NCBI GenBank assembly: GCA_018340805.1
Contig: JACMZG010001913.1
Span: forward strand, 16,249,033-16,313,032
Source: Microvelia longipes
Taxonomy: Eukaryota; Arthropoda; Insecta; Hemiptera; Veliidae
Length of the DNA stretch: 64,000 bases
Direction: 5' to 3'
The notes under the pieces were generated by a model. That model was not told the origin of the DNA. It was given only the letters and a program-made list of their open reading frames with translations, and searched no databases. The position numbers and the translations under genes are program-made. Positions 34,808-46,547 of the stretch are shown piece after piece. Every line of letters begins with the position of its first letter. Within the stretch, counting starts at the first letter, position 1.

Positions 34808-34832
34808 ATAATATATATATATAATATATATT
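34742..34832. repeat. CATA and (TA)n microsatellite
   Basis: An ACACACATACA run passes into interrupted TA repeats. Confidence 0.9.
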
Positions 34833-34889
34833 TGCCCTCTACCCTCTCTACCTATTACCTTTTAAGCTTTAATTAACGTACTAAGTAAT

Positions 34890-35000
34890 TCCACTTTAGG
34901 CGTTGGATAATCAAGACATACTGAGCAAGTACAAAGCGAGTCCGAAGTTGTTGAAAAAGTACCAAGGTACCCAAATTTCAGAAATCGAATAAATCCTTTC
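34890..35000 (+). repeat. 5S-like repeat, 3' end fragment
   Basis: TTGGATAATCAAGACATACT, GAGCAAGTACAAAGCGAGTC, CGAAG and AAAGTACCAAGGTACCCAAA follow the 3' end blocks of the family at 9805-10635. Strongly diverged. Confidence 0.45.
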
Positions 35001-35149
35001 TCTTATATAACTTTTTTGTTGCAAGTTTTATCTAATTCATTTAGGTGTTTGGCCTGTTTCACTTTATTCATACTTACAGACGGACTCTGACATCAACTTT
35101 TTGATTTTTGAGCGTGCTTAACTGCTGACTTGGTAAAAATTCTTACGGA

Positions 35150-35288
35150 ATGATGCTGACTGTCAACGAAATGATTTTTCGACACAACAATCCCGATTGT
35201 ACCGTCGACAGATCGTTCCTTTTACAAATTATACATCGTCAACGGAACGTTTTGTCGACTATCTGATTTGTCGATGCAATAAACTCAA

Positions 35289-35371
<83 letters not shown>

Positions 35372-35545
35372 CATATCTCAAACTCAAATTATTTGTTGGC
35401 TGAACGATTTGTCGGCTGAAGAGACTGGGTGATTCCGTTGACAGTTTATTTTCGTTTCGTCAACTGATTGGTCTTTTGACATTGGTCGGCAAATCAGTTG
35501 GCTGACAAATAATATGTTGATATAACGATTTGACAGTGGTAGAGG
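35150..35545. repeat. Degenerate short tandem sequence around (TA)n
   Basis: Scattered variants of ACGATTTGTCGACTGA and its complement (for example TTTTGTCGACTATCTGATTTGTCG split over 35250-35275) occur on both sides of a TA tract at 35288-35372. The period is irregular, so this is an old, decayed array. Confidence 0.4.
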
Positions 35546-35925
35546 CTGTCTACCTTTCGCTAGAGGTTGGTTGACTAGCCTTCGAATTGTTGTTAAATGC
35601 TCCCCTCTGAGAATCAAGGCGCAGCAATATTGAATTAATGCAGCATCCTTAAATAAATCGAAAACAAACTTTAGCCAAAGTGAGGGAAATGTAAATTTTA
35701 TGGTAGGATTTAATTCTGATGGTAATTCTAATGGAAAGAATTGTATTGCTTATGGTCAAGAATTTCTTGTTTTGGGTTTACAAGAAAGGAACACACATGC
35801 GTCTATTCATTCATACGGACAGATGTACAGGGATATATACAGATAATAATACTAGCTTTTATTTATTTTTGAGGATGCTTATAACCAGGGACTTGATAAA
35901 TATTAGTATTAGTCTCCATTATTAT
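35546..35925. other. Intergenic DNA, nothing recognised
   Basis: The open frame 35719-35985 runs into the next foldback arm and has no motif; not called. Confidence 0.5.
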
Positions 35926-36316
35926 AGGCAATTTTTGATAAAGACACTTGATGGGACATTAATTCATCAATTTTTACTAATTTAAATGACTATATTTCGC
36001 TATACTGTACATAGCATATTCATGTATATGAAACAATTAGTGGTATTTGCACTAAGGAGTTGGTGTTGCAATATTTTACTTTTTAAAGCTTTCCTATACT
36101 GTTTTCAATATAATGCATTATGATTTCCACTAATACTAAATGGCTTATAGATGTTACTTTTTAATTTTATTGACTGTGTTAGATATCCTAACATGTAACC
36201 ACTAATTGTTTTATAGACATGAATATGCTATGTACAGTATAGCGAAATATAGTCATTTAAGTTAGTTAAAATTGATGTCCCATCAAGTGTCTTTATCAAA
36301 AATTGGGGAATTATTG
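35926..36316. repeat. Foldback element with about 125-bp arms
   Basis: The left arm (35928-36053) and right arm (36196-36316) are inverted copies sharing TTTTTGATAAAGACACTTGA, TGGGACAT, AAATGACTATATTTCGCTAT, ACTGTACATAGCATATTCAT and AACAATTAGTGGT. About 140 bp of AT-rich spacer lies between them. No hammerhead-like motif here, so it belongs to a separate family. Confidence 0.85.
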
Positions 36317-37095
36317 ACAAATTCCTGCGCAGAGGTCCACAAGTCGGACTACTTATCTTTGGAATGCTTGATTTATTGGTAAATAGTCCATTTTTATTGG
36401 CTGATTCTTGGGTTTGCCAATATCAGTATCAGTTTGAATATTAAAGTCAACAGAAAAATAATTGTTTTTATGCTGGAAGCTGCGTGCCATCAGACGAAGC
36501 GTGGTTTAATTAAATTTGATATTATTATGTAATGAATTATTGTTCCGTGTCAACAAATTAGAATAATAATTAAATACTGCAAAATTAATTATCTGCTCTT
36601 TGAAATCGAATTGTTTACAATGTTTACAACTCTCTTGAGGGTTAGATCTTCATTTAGATTAGCATGTTATAATTTCGAGACACTGAAATTTAATTTAATA
36701 GCGTTCTTTTGATCCATAAATAAAGAAACTTATGGTATTATATTCAGTTTTAACTTTATCTTGTCTCGACTATTTTACCTATTAAATTTCTTATAACGAA
36801 GATGCCTATTTATATAATTTATCTTACCAAAAACCACCCGTCAAGTCTTTGGTCCAAAAAAGTAGGGAAATAAACTTTTCTGTCCCGCCAACTCTGTCCG
36901 TTATGGATGTGCACGGTCATAGGCATTTCAAAGTGAATTTGCTTGGTTGGCAATACTAAAAGGCCTTATTTAAATTGAGAGGCAATTATCAGCTTCTTCT
37001 CCTAGGCGTCGTGCAGTATAAACAATTCATTGTTTCTTTTGCTTCTTTTCCTATATTTTGAGATATCAAAAAAGTCAGGGGTTCGTAGAGATGAA
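36317..37095. other. Intergenic DNA, nothing recognised
   Basis: No gene or repeat could be supported. Confidence 0.5.
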
Positions 37096-37209
37096 GGCCA
37101 ATATTCAAAGACATCTTCCTAACATTCTCCTTAAGGAACAAGGAAAATGTTAGGAAAATGTTAGGAGAATGTTAGGAAAATGTTAGGAAGATGTCTTTGA
37201 ATACGGGCC
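37096..37209. mobile_element. MITE-2, short copy
   Basis: Terminal inverted repeats GGCC-ATATTCAAAGACATCTTCC (left) and its inverted match ending GTCTTTGAATACGGGCC (right). The interior consists of repeated TGTTAGGAAAA/TTTTCCTAACA words. A longer copy lies at 47341-47620. Confidence 0.8.
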
Positions 37210-37324
37210 TAAACATAGCAGATTTTCGCAGTTGTCATAATTGCAGCAGTTTTACTTACCTCCATATATTCAGGAGTATTAAAAAGAAATGAATGAAACG
37301 ATAAGGCTTTGACATAGTCAGGAA

Positions 37325-37445
37325 CTACACTCTTATATACTCTACTTATATACTTTTCACTTATATACTTCACTTATACTCTTATACTTATACTCTTCAC
37401 TTATATACTCTCACTACTTATATACTCTTATACACTCTTATATAC
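37325..37445. repeat. Irregular CACTTATATACT minisatellite
   Basis: Variants of CTTATATACTCT and CACTTATATACT repeat about nine times with variable spacing. Confidence 0.8.
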
Positions 37446-37514
37446 CCCTACCAACACTACTTCTAAAGTTGATTCACTTTTCTGGTACGCCACCAAAGAG
37501 AAGAAGCACTACTA

Positions 37515-37830
37515 GTAACTCATTTTTAATGTATTTTTCAATGGAAATGCGCTAAAATCTTTAAAGAAACCAATCATGAAACCAATTGAGCATTAAAATA
37601 ATGCAAATAATGGTGAGCACTGCCATGGTTTTGTATTACCAACATAATAATTGGGCACATTTCCTTTGAAAAATACAGAAAAAACGAGTTACGAGTAGGG
37701 CTTGATAATTGAGTAACTGCTCAAGTTATAAAGCATAAACCGGATCCTTAAGCAAGAAATGGATTGTTAATCACTGAAACAAGCATTCCTAAGGAAACTC
37801 GCCCGACATGCGGACCACCGCACTAGAATT
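37515..37830. mobile_element. MITE-1 copy lacking its left end
   Basis: Starts near the inner end of the left arm (TTTCAATGGAAATGCGCTAA) and runs through the middle to a full right arm: GCACATTTCCTTTGAAAAAT, GCATAAACCGGATCC, AAGAAATGGATTGTTAATCA and CATGCGGACCACCGC at 37809-37823. Confidence 0.8.
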
Positions 37831-38574
37831 GTATGGATAAAAGCCTTAAACAAGCATCACTCCCCAGCTTAGAATAATACTAGAAGGAGCATTACTGATA
37901 ACACGAAAGGCGGTTCACTGGTGTACCTAAGTAATGCTGCCACCCTAACAATATACAATTTTCTAAAAAAAAAAGTTGGCAATACTTCCGGTTGCTGAAT
38001 TATTATGTTATATTATTAATTAATGATTGATTATTCATAAAATACTAATATAAATATCGGTGCATTACAATATTTAAAGCATTTTAAATTGTAGTTTAAC
38101 GTATTTATTAAAATTGTTTATAAAAAGTAGTCCTTGTCAACTAAATGTAGATTCTTGTATTCCGCCACCCTTTTGCCATCTAAGACCAGTTTTATTAAAT
38201 ACTCAGCAGGTGTTTTAAGTTATTATATGTATTTGCTATTTACGATCTTTCTTCATTAATAGATATTTATGACAAATATTTAAAATAATGTTTTGTTGTC
38301 AGGTTGGCAGCATTACTTAGATGCACCAGTCAACCGGCTTTCGTGTTATCAGTTGAATTACATTGTGTTTACGGTCCGTGCTCCTTCTAGTATTACTCTA
38401 AGCTCCCTAGTTATGAATGTTATCAACAAACTGTGCTGCGCTCTAGCCAGATTTAATAGGCGAATATAATAGATAATGAATAAAGAGATCTGTTGTTGAA
38501 AGACACTTTGTCTGTCTATTTTCTCTTGTAAGGACGATAATTTTTAATCTTTTTATATAAGTTTATAAGTATAA
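37831..38574. other. Intergenic DNA, nothing recognised
   Basis: Notable only for AAAGGCGGTTCACTGGTGTA (37907) and the similar inverted words at 38325-38345 (TGCACCAGTCAACCGGCTTT), with AGTAATGCTGCCA/TGGCAGCATTACT nearby. This suggests an old foldback from about 37880 to 38400. Confidence 0.45.
37880..38400. repeat. Possible large foldback element
   Basis: The left side holds TACTAGAAGGAGCA, TGATAACACGAAAG, CTAAGTAATGCTGCCA. The right side holds, inverted and in reverse order, TGGCAGCATTACTTAG, CTTTCGTGTTATCA and TGCTCCTTCTAGTA. Three collinear inverted blocks over about 90 bp make terminal inverted repeats; the interior is AT-rich. Confidence 0.75.
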
Positions 38575-39035
38575 AATAATTCTGGCGCGGTGGTCCGCAT
38601 GTGGCGATTTTCTTTTGGAATGTGTGTTTCTGTGCTTAATTCATTTCATGCTCATGGATCCGATTTATGCTTTGTAACTTGAGCAGATACTCAATTATCA
38701 AGCACTACTCAAAACTCTTTTTTCTGTATTTTTCAAAGGAAATACAGAATTTTAAGCATTAAACTATAGTGCTAATATTGGTTTGCAACGCCAATTTTAG
38801 TGGCAATTTTTTTTGTAGCCAAAAGGATAATTTTGCGCATTTCCTTTGAAAAATACAGAAAAAATGAGTTTCCAGTAGTGCTTGATAATTGAGAATCTGC
38901 TTAAATTATAAAGCATAAACCGGAATCATAAGCAAGAAATGGATTGTTAAGCACGGAAACACGCATTCCAAAAGAAATTTGTCTTACATGCAGCCTATCA
39001 AATTTGCCAAAAATTCTGACCACCGCGTCAGAAAT
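38575..39035. mobile_element. MITE-1 copy with both ends
   Basis: The left end TTCTGGCGCGGTGGTCCGCA is at 38580-38599. The right arm ends near 39005-39033 (GACCACCGCGTCAGAA) after a 20-bp AT-rich insertion. The arms share TTTCTGTGCTTAA, CAATTATCAAGCACTACTC and CTGTATTTTTCAAAGGAAAT. Confidence 0.85.
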
Positions 39036-39304
39036 TTTGAGAATAAAAGCTAACGGTCTTTCTGTATAGGCCTCTTTGTCTTATCTCTTTTATTAGTAAG
39101 TTTATTAGAAATGAAAAGCGAAGGACTCTTTATCTCTTTGCCCTAGTAAGGTTATTAAGAATGACTCTCTTAATTTACACTCTCTTTGTAAATCTCTTTC
39201 CCAACTGTTAGCTCTTTAAAGTTAATCATTATTAATATAATTCTTAATATTGATCCGTGCTATTTAGAGGCCTGAAAACAAATTTTTCGTTGCTGTGAAG
39301 GGAA
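39036..39304. other. Intergenic DNA, nothing recognised
   Basis: Contains a local duplication of CTTTTTATCTCTTTNCCCTAGTAAG-like words. No gene. Confidence 0.45.
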
Positions 39305-39475
39305 AGGTCTATATTTGCCGAAGTAGTCTTTAGGGGCATATTTGCCGAAGTAGTCTTTAAGCGCATATTTGCCGAAGTAGTCTTTAAGCGCATATTTGCC
39401 GAAGTAGTCTTTAGAGGCATATTTGCCGAAGTAGTCTTTAAGCGCATATTTGCCCAAGTAATCTTTAAGTGTAAA
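39305..39475. repeat. 27-bp minisatellite, 6 copies
   Basis: The unit contains ATTTGCCGAAGTAGTCTTTA and then AGCGCAT. Since 27 is a multiple of three, it keeps minus-strand frames open (KDYFGKYAL repeated). There is no sign of a gene around it, so I treat the frame as incidental. Confidence 0.9.
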
Positions 39476-40138
39476 TATATTCAAGACACTAACTAATAGA
39501 ATTATTGATATTTTAATTTCAATTACCCTCCCTCCTTTATCGGATGGGATTCTGGCTATCACATTAACACTTTACCGCACTCTAAATAGTCATTTGATGG
39601 ATGGATGATTCTACTAAAATATTGGCCTAATTTCTGAGCCAAATATATTAAGTGACAGACCTTGTCAAATAATACTATCTCTCAGAATGCTATAAATAGA
39701 GGAATAAGCTATTATTCTATTAGGTTCAAGCATCAATCATTCGATATTGGTAAATCATTTATAGGGATGACTTTGGAAGACAAATGGATAATTTAACTTG
39801 ACAGATAGTAATTAGATGTTGAAAGATTTCAGTTCAATGGTCAATGCAGATTTTATCATTTTACTATAATTTACTTAAGGATGTTATGTCTTAATTTTAT
39901 TTTTATGTCTTAATTTAATTTTATTTCTTAATTTTAGTTTTTTATTAGAACTTCACCTTGAAATTCTTGAAATTATTTAATAATAAATAAATGTGACTTG
40001 CAAGTATAAAGAGAATTATAACTTATCACTTAATTCTACAGAACTCCATTACCAAATCCCTTTTAACCTGAGATTATCAAATAAACTTTTTTCTTCTTTT
40101 TAATACGTGAATATTCCTTTTATTTCATTTTACATAAA
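39476..40138. other. AT-rich intergenic DNA, nothing recognised
   Basis: No gene or repeat could be supported. Confidence 0.5.
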
Positions 40139-41770
40139 ACCGACTAATTAAATAATTTCTCTTGTTCTAATTCTTCAGTAGAACCGACTAATTAAATAAT
40201 TTCTTTGTTCTAATTCTTCAGTAGAACCGACTAATTAAATAATTTCTTTGTTCTAATTCTTCAGTAGAACCGACTAATTAAATAATTTCTTTGTTCTAAA
40301 TTTTCAGGTAACCGACTAATTAAATAATTTCTTTGTTCTAACTCTTCAGTAGAACCGACTAATCAAATAATTTCTTTGTTCTAACTCTTCAGTAGAACCG
40401 ACTAATAAATAATTTCTTTGTTCTAATTCTTCAGTAGAACGACTAATTAAATAATTTCTCTTGTTCTAATTCTTTCAGTAGAACCGACTAATTAAATAAT
40501 TTCTTTGTTCTAATTCTTCAGTAGAACCGATAATTAAATAATAATCTTCAGTAGAACCGACTAATTAAATAATTTCTCTTGTTCTAATTCTTCAGTAGAA
40601 CCGACTAATTAAAAATTTCTTTGTTCTTCTTCAGTAGAACCGACTAATTAATAATTTCTTTGTTCTAATTCTTCAGTAGAACCGACTAAAAATAATTTCT
40701 TTGTTCTAATTCTTCAGTAGAACCGACTAATCAAATAATTTCTTGTTCTTCTTCAGTAGAACCGACTAATTAAATAATTTTTGTTCTAATTCTTCAGTAG
40801 AACCGACTAATTAAATAATTTCTTTGTTCTAATTCTTCAGTAGAACCGACTAATTAAATAATTTCTTTGTTCTAATTCTTCAGTAGAACCGACTAATTAA
40901 ATAATTTCTTTGTTCTAATTCTTCAGTAGAACCGACTAAATAATTTCTCTTGTTCTAATTCTTCAGTAGAACCGACTAATTAAATAATTTCTTTGTTCTA
41001 ATTCTTCAGTAGAACCGACTAATTAAATAATTTCTCTTGTTCTAATTCTTCAGTAGAACCGACTAATTAAATAATTTCTTTGTTCTAATTCTTCAGTAGA
41101 ACCGACCTAATTAAATAATTTCTTTGTTCTAATTCTTCAGTCTAATTAAATAATTTCTTTGTTCTAATTCTTCAGTAGAACCGACTAATTAAATAATTCT
41201 TTGTTCTAATTCTTCAGTAGAACCGACTAATTAAATAATTTTCTTTGTTCTAATTCTTCAGTAGAACCGACTAATAAATAATTTCTTTGTTCTAACTCTT
41301 CAGTAGAACCGACTAATTAAATAATTTCTTTGTTCTAATTCTTCAGTAGAACCGACTAATTAAATAATTTCTTTGTTCTAATTCTTCGTAGAACCGACTA
41401 ATTAAATAATTTTCTTTGTTCTAATTCTTCAGTCCGACTAATCAAATAATTTCTTTGTTCTAATTCAGTAGAACCGACTAATAAATAATTTCTTTGTTCT
41501 AATTCTTCAGTTCTAATTTCTTTTGTTCTAATCTTCAGTAGAACCGACTAATCAAATAACTAATTCTTCAGTAGAACCGACTAATTAAATAATTTCTTTG
41601 TTTCTAAACTCTTCAGTAGAACCTAACTCTTCAGTAGAACCGACTAAACAAATAATTTCTCTTGTTCTAATTCTTCAGTAGAACCGACTAATCAAATAAT
41701 TTCTTTGTTCTAACTCTTCAGTAGAACCGACTAAACAAATAATTTCTTTGTTCTAATTCCTCTATTTACT
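40139..41770. repeat. 43-bp satellite array, about 38 copies
   Basis: The unit contains ACCGACTAATTAAATAATTT and then CTTTGTTCTAATTCTTCAGT. Copies are contiguous and highly similar; variants include CTCTTG for CTTTG, ATCAAAT for ATTAAAT, and small internal deletions (for example 41140 and 41515-41570). It is the largest array in the window. No unique spacers, hence not CRISPR. Frequent small indels may partly be assembly errors. Confidence 0.95.
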
Positions 41771-41874
41771 TGCTATTACAGTCTTTAGTGGAAAATTTCA
41801 GCCTGATCAGACAACTTTTTTAAATTTTTTTTTTAATTTTTGCTGAATGATAATAGTAATATTTAATAAAATAT
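41771..41874. other. Short spacer
   Basis: AT-rich DNA between the satellite and the next repeat. Confidence 0.5.
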
Positions 41875-42090
41875 AGGGTCCGGGACATTAACAAGAACGA
41901 TTTTTGTACCAAGTTTTGTTTCAAACTGAGAAACAGTCCGAAAGGTATCTTTTCCCATAGAAACGTCTAGGAACAAATTCTCTTGAATAAATAAACAAAA
42001 ATTTATTCATACACCACAAAACTAATCATATATTCTTGATCAATAAGTCCACCCTCTCAAAATATTCACTTTTCCCTTCTCCCCTCTTCA
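41875..42090 (+). repeat. (TA)n-associated dispersed repeat, copy 3 (no TA)
   Basis: CCCATAGAAACGTCTAGGAA, CAAATTCTCTTG, then ATATTCTTGATCAATAAGTC and a C-rich stretch. Same block order as the copy at 14100-14344, but the region between the two blocks holds AATAAACAAAAATTT instead of a TA tract. This helps define the element without its microsatellite. Confidence 0.65.
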
Positions 42091-42940
42091 TGTCTCAACC
42101 TTATAAGCTCATTTTTCATTAAAAATTCGTCAAAATATAAGTAATATAAGCTTTAAGTGGTAGTACTTCGGTCATGCTTAGCTTGGCGTTAAAATAAAGA
42201 AGTAAACCAATGTCTTGGTTGTGGTAACTTTGTACATGCTACGCTCAAACTTAAAATGTAACACTGATTTAACATTTGAGGGATTTTTTCGTAGCTCTAT
42301 CAACTCCAGATCGGGTTTACTCAATTCAGAGTCTTAAAAACGACAGCCTTCTTATCGACCGTATTTTAGTGTTTTGGTTTTTTAGATTTTTCGGTTACTT
42401 AAAGTAGTGTTATTGCCTCAGGATCAGTGGAATTCGGTTTTAGTGACCCCCAATACATCAATAAATCTCTATTTTAAGTATATAAGCTGCCAACCTTGGT
42501 TTAAAAAGCTTAAGCTTTTGCCTCTTCCTTGTCTTTATATTTGCTATTTATTATCTTTCGTTTACAGTAATTATAATACATTTAAAGGACTGTGCAAAGG
42601 TGATAGAACAAGAAATGCATTGATATTAATTTAGAAATTGATTTTAATAAGCTTTCAATTTTTAACACTCAATTCTTCAGGTCCACAATTATTTAAATAA
42701 CCTAAATTACCTTAAGGCCTAATAGAAATAAAAGACTAAGTTATTTTTAAAAAAGAAAAAAAGTTACTAATTAATTAAAAAAAAATTATAATACAACTGA
42801 TTTTTTAAAGGATAATCTAGAAAATTATATAAAATCTGTTTAAAAGATAAACAAAAAAGTTTTACTAGGTTTTTTAAAGTTATTTTTGAACTGTTCATTT
42901 GTATATAGAAACTAAAACGTATATTGTTATATAACATAAC
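42091..42940. other. Intergenic DNA, nothing recognised
   Basis: No gene supported; the frame at 42407-42634 has no motif. Confidence 0.5.
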
Positions 42941-43400
42941 ATACCTTACAACATAACCTTACATACCTTACATAACATCGCACTACATACCTTACATAAC
43001 ATATAACACTACATACCTTACATAACATAACCTTATATACCTTATATAAAAACCTTACATAACATAACTATACATACCTTACATAAAATAACCTTACATC
43101 CCTTACATAACATAACCTTATATACCTTATATAAAAACCTTACATAACATAACCATACATACCTTACATAACATAACCTTACATACCTTACATAACATAA
43201 CCTTAAAAAAAAAACCTTACATAACATAACCATATATACCTTACATAACATAACCTTACATACCTTACATAACATAACCTTAAATACCATACATAATTTA
43301 CATAACATAACTTTACATAACTTACATAACATAACCATACATACCTTACATAACATAACCTTACATACTTTACATAATATAACCTAACAAACCTTACATC
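42941..43400. repeat. CCTTACATAACATAA minisatellite
   Basis: ACATAACATAACCTTACATA and close variants repeat for about 450 bp with a period near 20-24 bp. It produces Met-Leu-Cys-Lys-Val-rich minus-strand frames that are artefacts. The CCTTA words are not a known telomere repeat. Confidence 0.9.
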
Positions 43401-44009
43401 CGAGATACACATGCCAAACGTAAATATCGAATGAAGAAGCCATATTAAACCTAAATGTAAAATTAATGGCTTTCCTCTGTCATTACAATGATTGATTAAT
43501 ATTGCTCAACTCCCAAGACATTTGGTCACAACTGGTTCACTTTGTCCAGAACAGAGCATCATTGTTTCCTTCCCCTAGTGTATGTAGGTCTTCATAAAAT
43601 CACCCCCTTCACCTCTTAAACTCATTCAAATGTAACCCGATCATACAAGAAGTAATCGATACAGAAAATTACTTTAATGATTGTTATGTGGGTTAAATGG
43701 TTTTGAAGGAATTCTCGGATGATCAACTGGGTGTATCGTTTTCTTATAACATAATCGGTCAATAGAACAGTTGTCAATATTTGTCAAATGGATAGCGAAA
43801 ATTATTATAGGGGATAAACAATAAACCATCTGTACATGATGGTATAGTAGAAACAAGAGTATATAAACCTATATTATACATGAAGAGTATCACGCAAGTG
43901 TAACGTCGAAATGTTTGGTTCATAACAAACTGATTTAATTTATCGTATCTTTATCATTAGTTAATTACTACAGTCGCATATTGGTCAAAATTATCTATAG
44001 CATAAGTGT
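43401..44009. other. Intergenic DNA, nothing recognised
   Basis: No gene or repeat could be supported. Confidence 0.5.
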
Positions 44010-44460
44010 GAAACCTCGTAAGCGCTAAAACCTTTAAGGATAACTGACTATGCTTAAAGATAAGTAACTAAACTTAAAACTAGTGCAAATAATAGTGCGT
44101 ACTGCTAATTTTAGAGGCATAGTTTTGTACAACAACTGGATAATTATGCGCATTTCCTTTGAAAAATACAGACAAAATGAGTTACGAGCAGTGCTTGAAA
44201 ATTGAGTAACTGGTTAGGTTTTAAAGCATGAATCGGAACCTTAAGCAAGAAATGGGTTGTTAAGTGCGGCAACACGCACTATAAATGAAATTTGCCCAAC
44301 AGCGGACCACCGCGCCGGAAATATTTATTTAGTAGTTGTAAACTTATATAATGTAAAAAACTATACACATTATCTTTCCAACCTGGATTGTTATTAAGCA
44401 CGGAAACACGCATCCAAAGGAAATTCGCCCGACATGCGGACCACCGTGCCAGAATTATAT
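44010..44460. mobile_element. MITE-1 copy, inverted, with duplicated end
   Basis: Reverse complement of the arrangement at 11211-11650: middle region, right arm ending GCGGACCACCGCGCCGGAA (44302-44320), 70 bp of spacer including TTAGTAGTTGTAAACTTATA, then a second end with GATTGTTATTAAGCACGGAA and CATGCGGACCACCGTGCCAG. The spacer is shared with 11281-11345. The other terminal arm is missing. Confidence 0.85.
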
Positions 44461-45194
44461 AGATTATCGGTTATCACTAAACGAAATTTGTCAGTCTCGA
44501 CTTACTAGGTTGCATGTATCAACTTTACAAACCTTACACCTGTCTTAATAGTCCTGGTAACAATTTTACTAATCACGTGACGACAACTTAATTACGACTT
44601 CTAATAACATAATTATTTATATTAACAAAAAAGGAACTTTCTTTAATAGTGAAAAAAGACATATTCTAATCGAGGTTTGTTGAAGTAATTAATTAATTAA
44701 TGCTATAATTAACTCCTGAAGCAGGGACGGAGTTATTCTTAACTACTTGAGAGGACAAAAAATTTGGGAAAGTGGTTACACTAAACTTAAAGTAAAACAT
44801 GAACGAATATAGTGTATCCATCTTATTCTTATTTTATACACTGTGTAACTTTATCCATCAGGTACTCATTTGATGTTTTACATGATATTTTATCTGGTGA
44901 GTGGTGGGGGAAACTGATGAGGTAAAACACCAGATTAATAAAGTTACACTTAATCGCGTCCCATTTCAAGATTTGTCAGGTTATGCTGTATTGTTTTTGT
45001 TGTTAATTGTCGTGGTTTGTTTTTGGTATAGTTTTTAAGGTGTGATTTTATATAATAAGATAACTTACCTCTTAAATTGTGTCTGAAAAGTAAAAACACT
45101 CAAATAGGAGAATACAATAAAACAAAGTTTAACAGAACTTGAATCAGTAAATAAATAAATAAAGATACATACATACATACGATGTATGTATATG
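44461..45194. other. AT-rich intergenic DNA, nothing recognised
   Basis: No gene. A short CATA run lies near 45160-45205. Confidence 0.5.
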
Positions 45195-45500
45195 TATACA
45201 TAACGTTTCGTGAAACGTTAATTTTGACACTTGTAGTTACAAGCTGTTTTGTACAATTGTTTGTAAGATCTGTGTGGGAGATAATCAAATTTGATTGGAG
45301 TTTACACAAATGTGCTAGTTTCCTTGGAGATTTAAGAAAAACTTGTAACCTACTAGTGTTTTTTAATAAAATTGTATGAAAATCGCTAAGAGACTACACT
45401 TATCATTAGTGAAACAAATTTCTTACAGTTATTAGTGAACTTGCACCTTTTTACTTGTAGTATACATGACTTGTACTTTCGTGAAACGGGGCCCTGGTAT
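45195..45500. mobile_element. MITE-3, truncated copy
   Basis: Reverse complement of the left 300 bp of the element at 46835-47860: CTTGTAGTTACAAGCTGTTT, CAATTGTTTGTAAGATCTGT, AAACTTGTAACCTACTAGTG, and the end ACTTTCGTGAAACGGGGCC at 45476-45494. The inner break coincides with a short palindrome, AACGTTTCGTGAAACGTT (45202-45219). Confidence 0.8.
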
Positions 45501-45785
45501 AAGACAATTGTACTAAACCCGTAATACTTTTTTTATCGCGGGATGGCATTTAAGCCCATATACTAAGACGAAAACCACTGTTTAAAATCGTCCTTATTTT
45601 AACTCTAAAATTTGAATCCGGTCTTAAACTAACCTAATTTAAATAGAGTATTGCAGTTTTAAAGTTATTATAGTTTGCTTAGAACCACTTTCAGCGGAAA
45701 GGGTATTTTCAAAAGTTTATTTCAGAGAATTTCTATTTTATTTGATTTAACTCTAATTGGTATTTATTTATCCTCTATTATAGTT
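45501..45785. other. Intergenic DNA, nothing recognised
   Basis: No gene or repeat could be supported. Confidence 0.5.
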
Positions 45786-45949
45786 TAACTCATGGCTAAA
45801 ATCAGTTGACAGCGCGGGAAAATAGTTTTGAGAAACCAATTAGGTTTGTCTGATTTAAAAAAGTGGGCTTGGTTTAACATCCAGGAAAAACCTCATTGGC
45901 TACCTGGCATTATTTTCGTACGCTGTCAACTGATTTTAGCCGTGTGTTA
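45786..45949. mobile_element. MITE-4, 164 bp with 27-bp TIRs
   Basis: GGCTAAAATCAGTTGACAGC at the left is perfectly inverted at the right (GCTGTCAACTGATTTTAGCC); the outermost bases (TAACTCAT against ACACACGG reading inward) are less exact. A TA dinucleotide borders each end, consistent with a Tc1/mariner-type target site. Only one copy in the window; no transposase. Confidence 0.8.
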
Positions 45950-46547
45950 GACTATAGAACTTTACTTGAATACTTAAAGGTTTTCGTTTAGTTTTAGAAA
46001 CTTAATTATGTATTCTGACTAAATTTGAATTTTTCTTTATTTGGTTTTTATTATCTTTACTATTGCGTGATAAATAAGAGTTATGTTCTTGAACGATAAA
46101 TTTTGGGATATCTTTGGTTTATAATTTTAAAACTAGGTTATTAAAAATTGGTTTTAAAAAATAAAAAGGTAATAATGAATTTATACATGACATCTAAATT
46201 TTATTGAGTATACGAAACCTATTGAATAAGCAGAATGACTTGCTTAGTTGATTTCCAGTATAATATAATTGACACAATTATTACAAACACAGAGAAGAAT
46301 CTATCTATTAAAATCTGGTAAAATCAAGGAACTGTAGAATAGGGAAGGAACCTATGATACCTTCCTCTTATAAAAAAAACTGTCGCCAACCATCACTCTA
46401 CTCACAGGGACACTATTACACCCTTCTTATCGACAGGTCATAAACGTATCGTGCCAGATTTTAGTTACTTGTTTTTTTCTACTGGTTAATATTGTTTAAT
46501 ATTATTCTTACCTTGTTTGGAAGTTAAAAGTTCTATATCCTCAAAAA
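45950..46547. other. AT-rich intergenic DNA, nothing recognised
   Basis: No gene or repeat could be supported. Confidence 0.5.

Noticed and set aside
39244..39562. Open frame with KDYFGKYAL repeated, looking like a repeat protein
   Set aside because: The 27-bp minisatellite unit is a multiple of three, which keeps any frame open. There is no start context, splice signal or unique flanking coding sequence.
40139..41770. CRISPR array
   Set aside because: Repeats are contiguous and near-identical with no unique spacers, and the surrounding sequence is eukaryotic.
42941..43400. Telomere-like repeat
   Set aside because: CCTTA words are imperfect, mixed with ACATAACATAA and interstitial; they do not match known animal telomere units.
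43042..43412. Met-Leu-Cys-Lys-Val repeat frames on the minus strand
   Set aside because: By-product of the CCTTACATAACATAA minisatellite.
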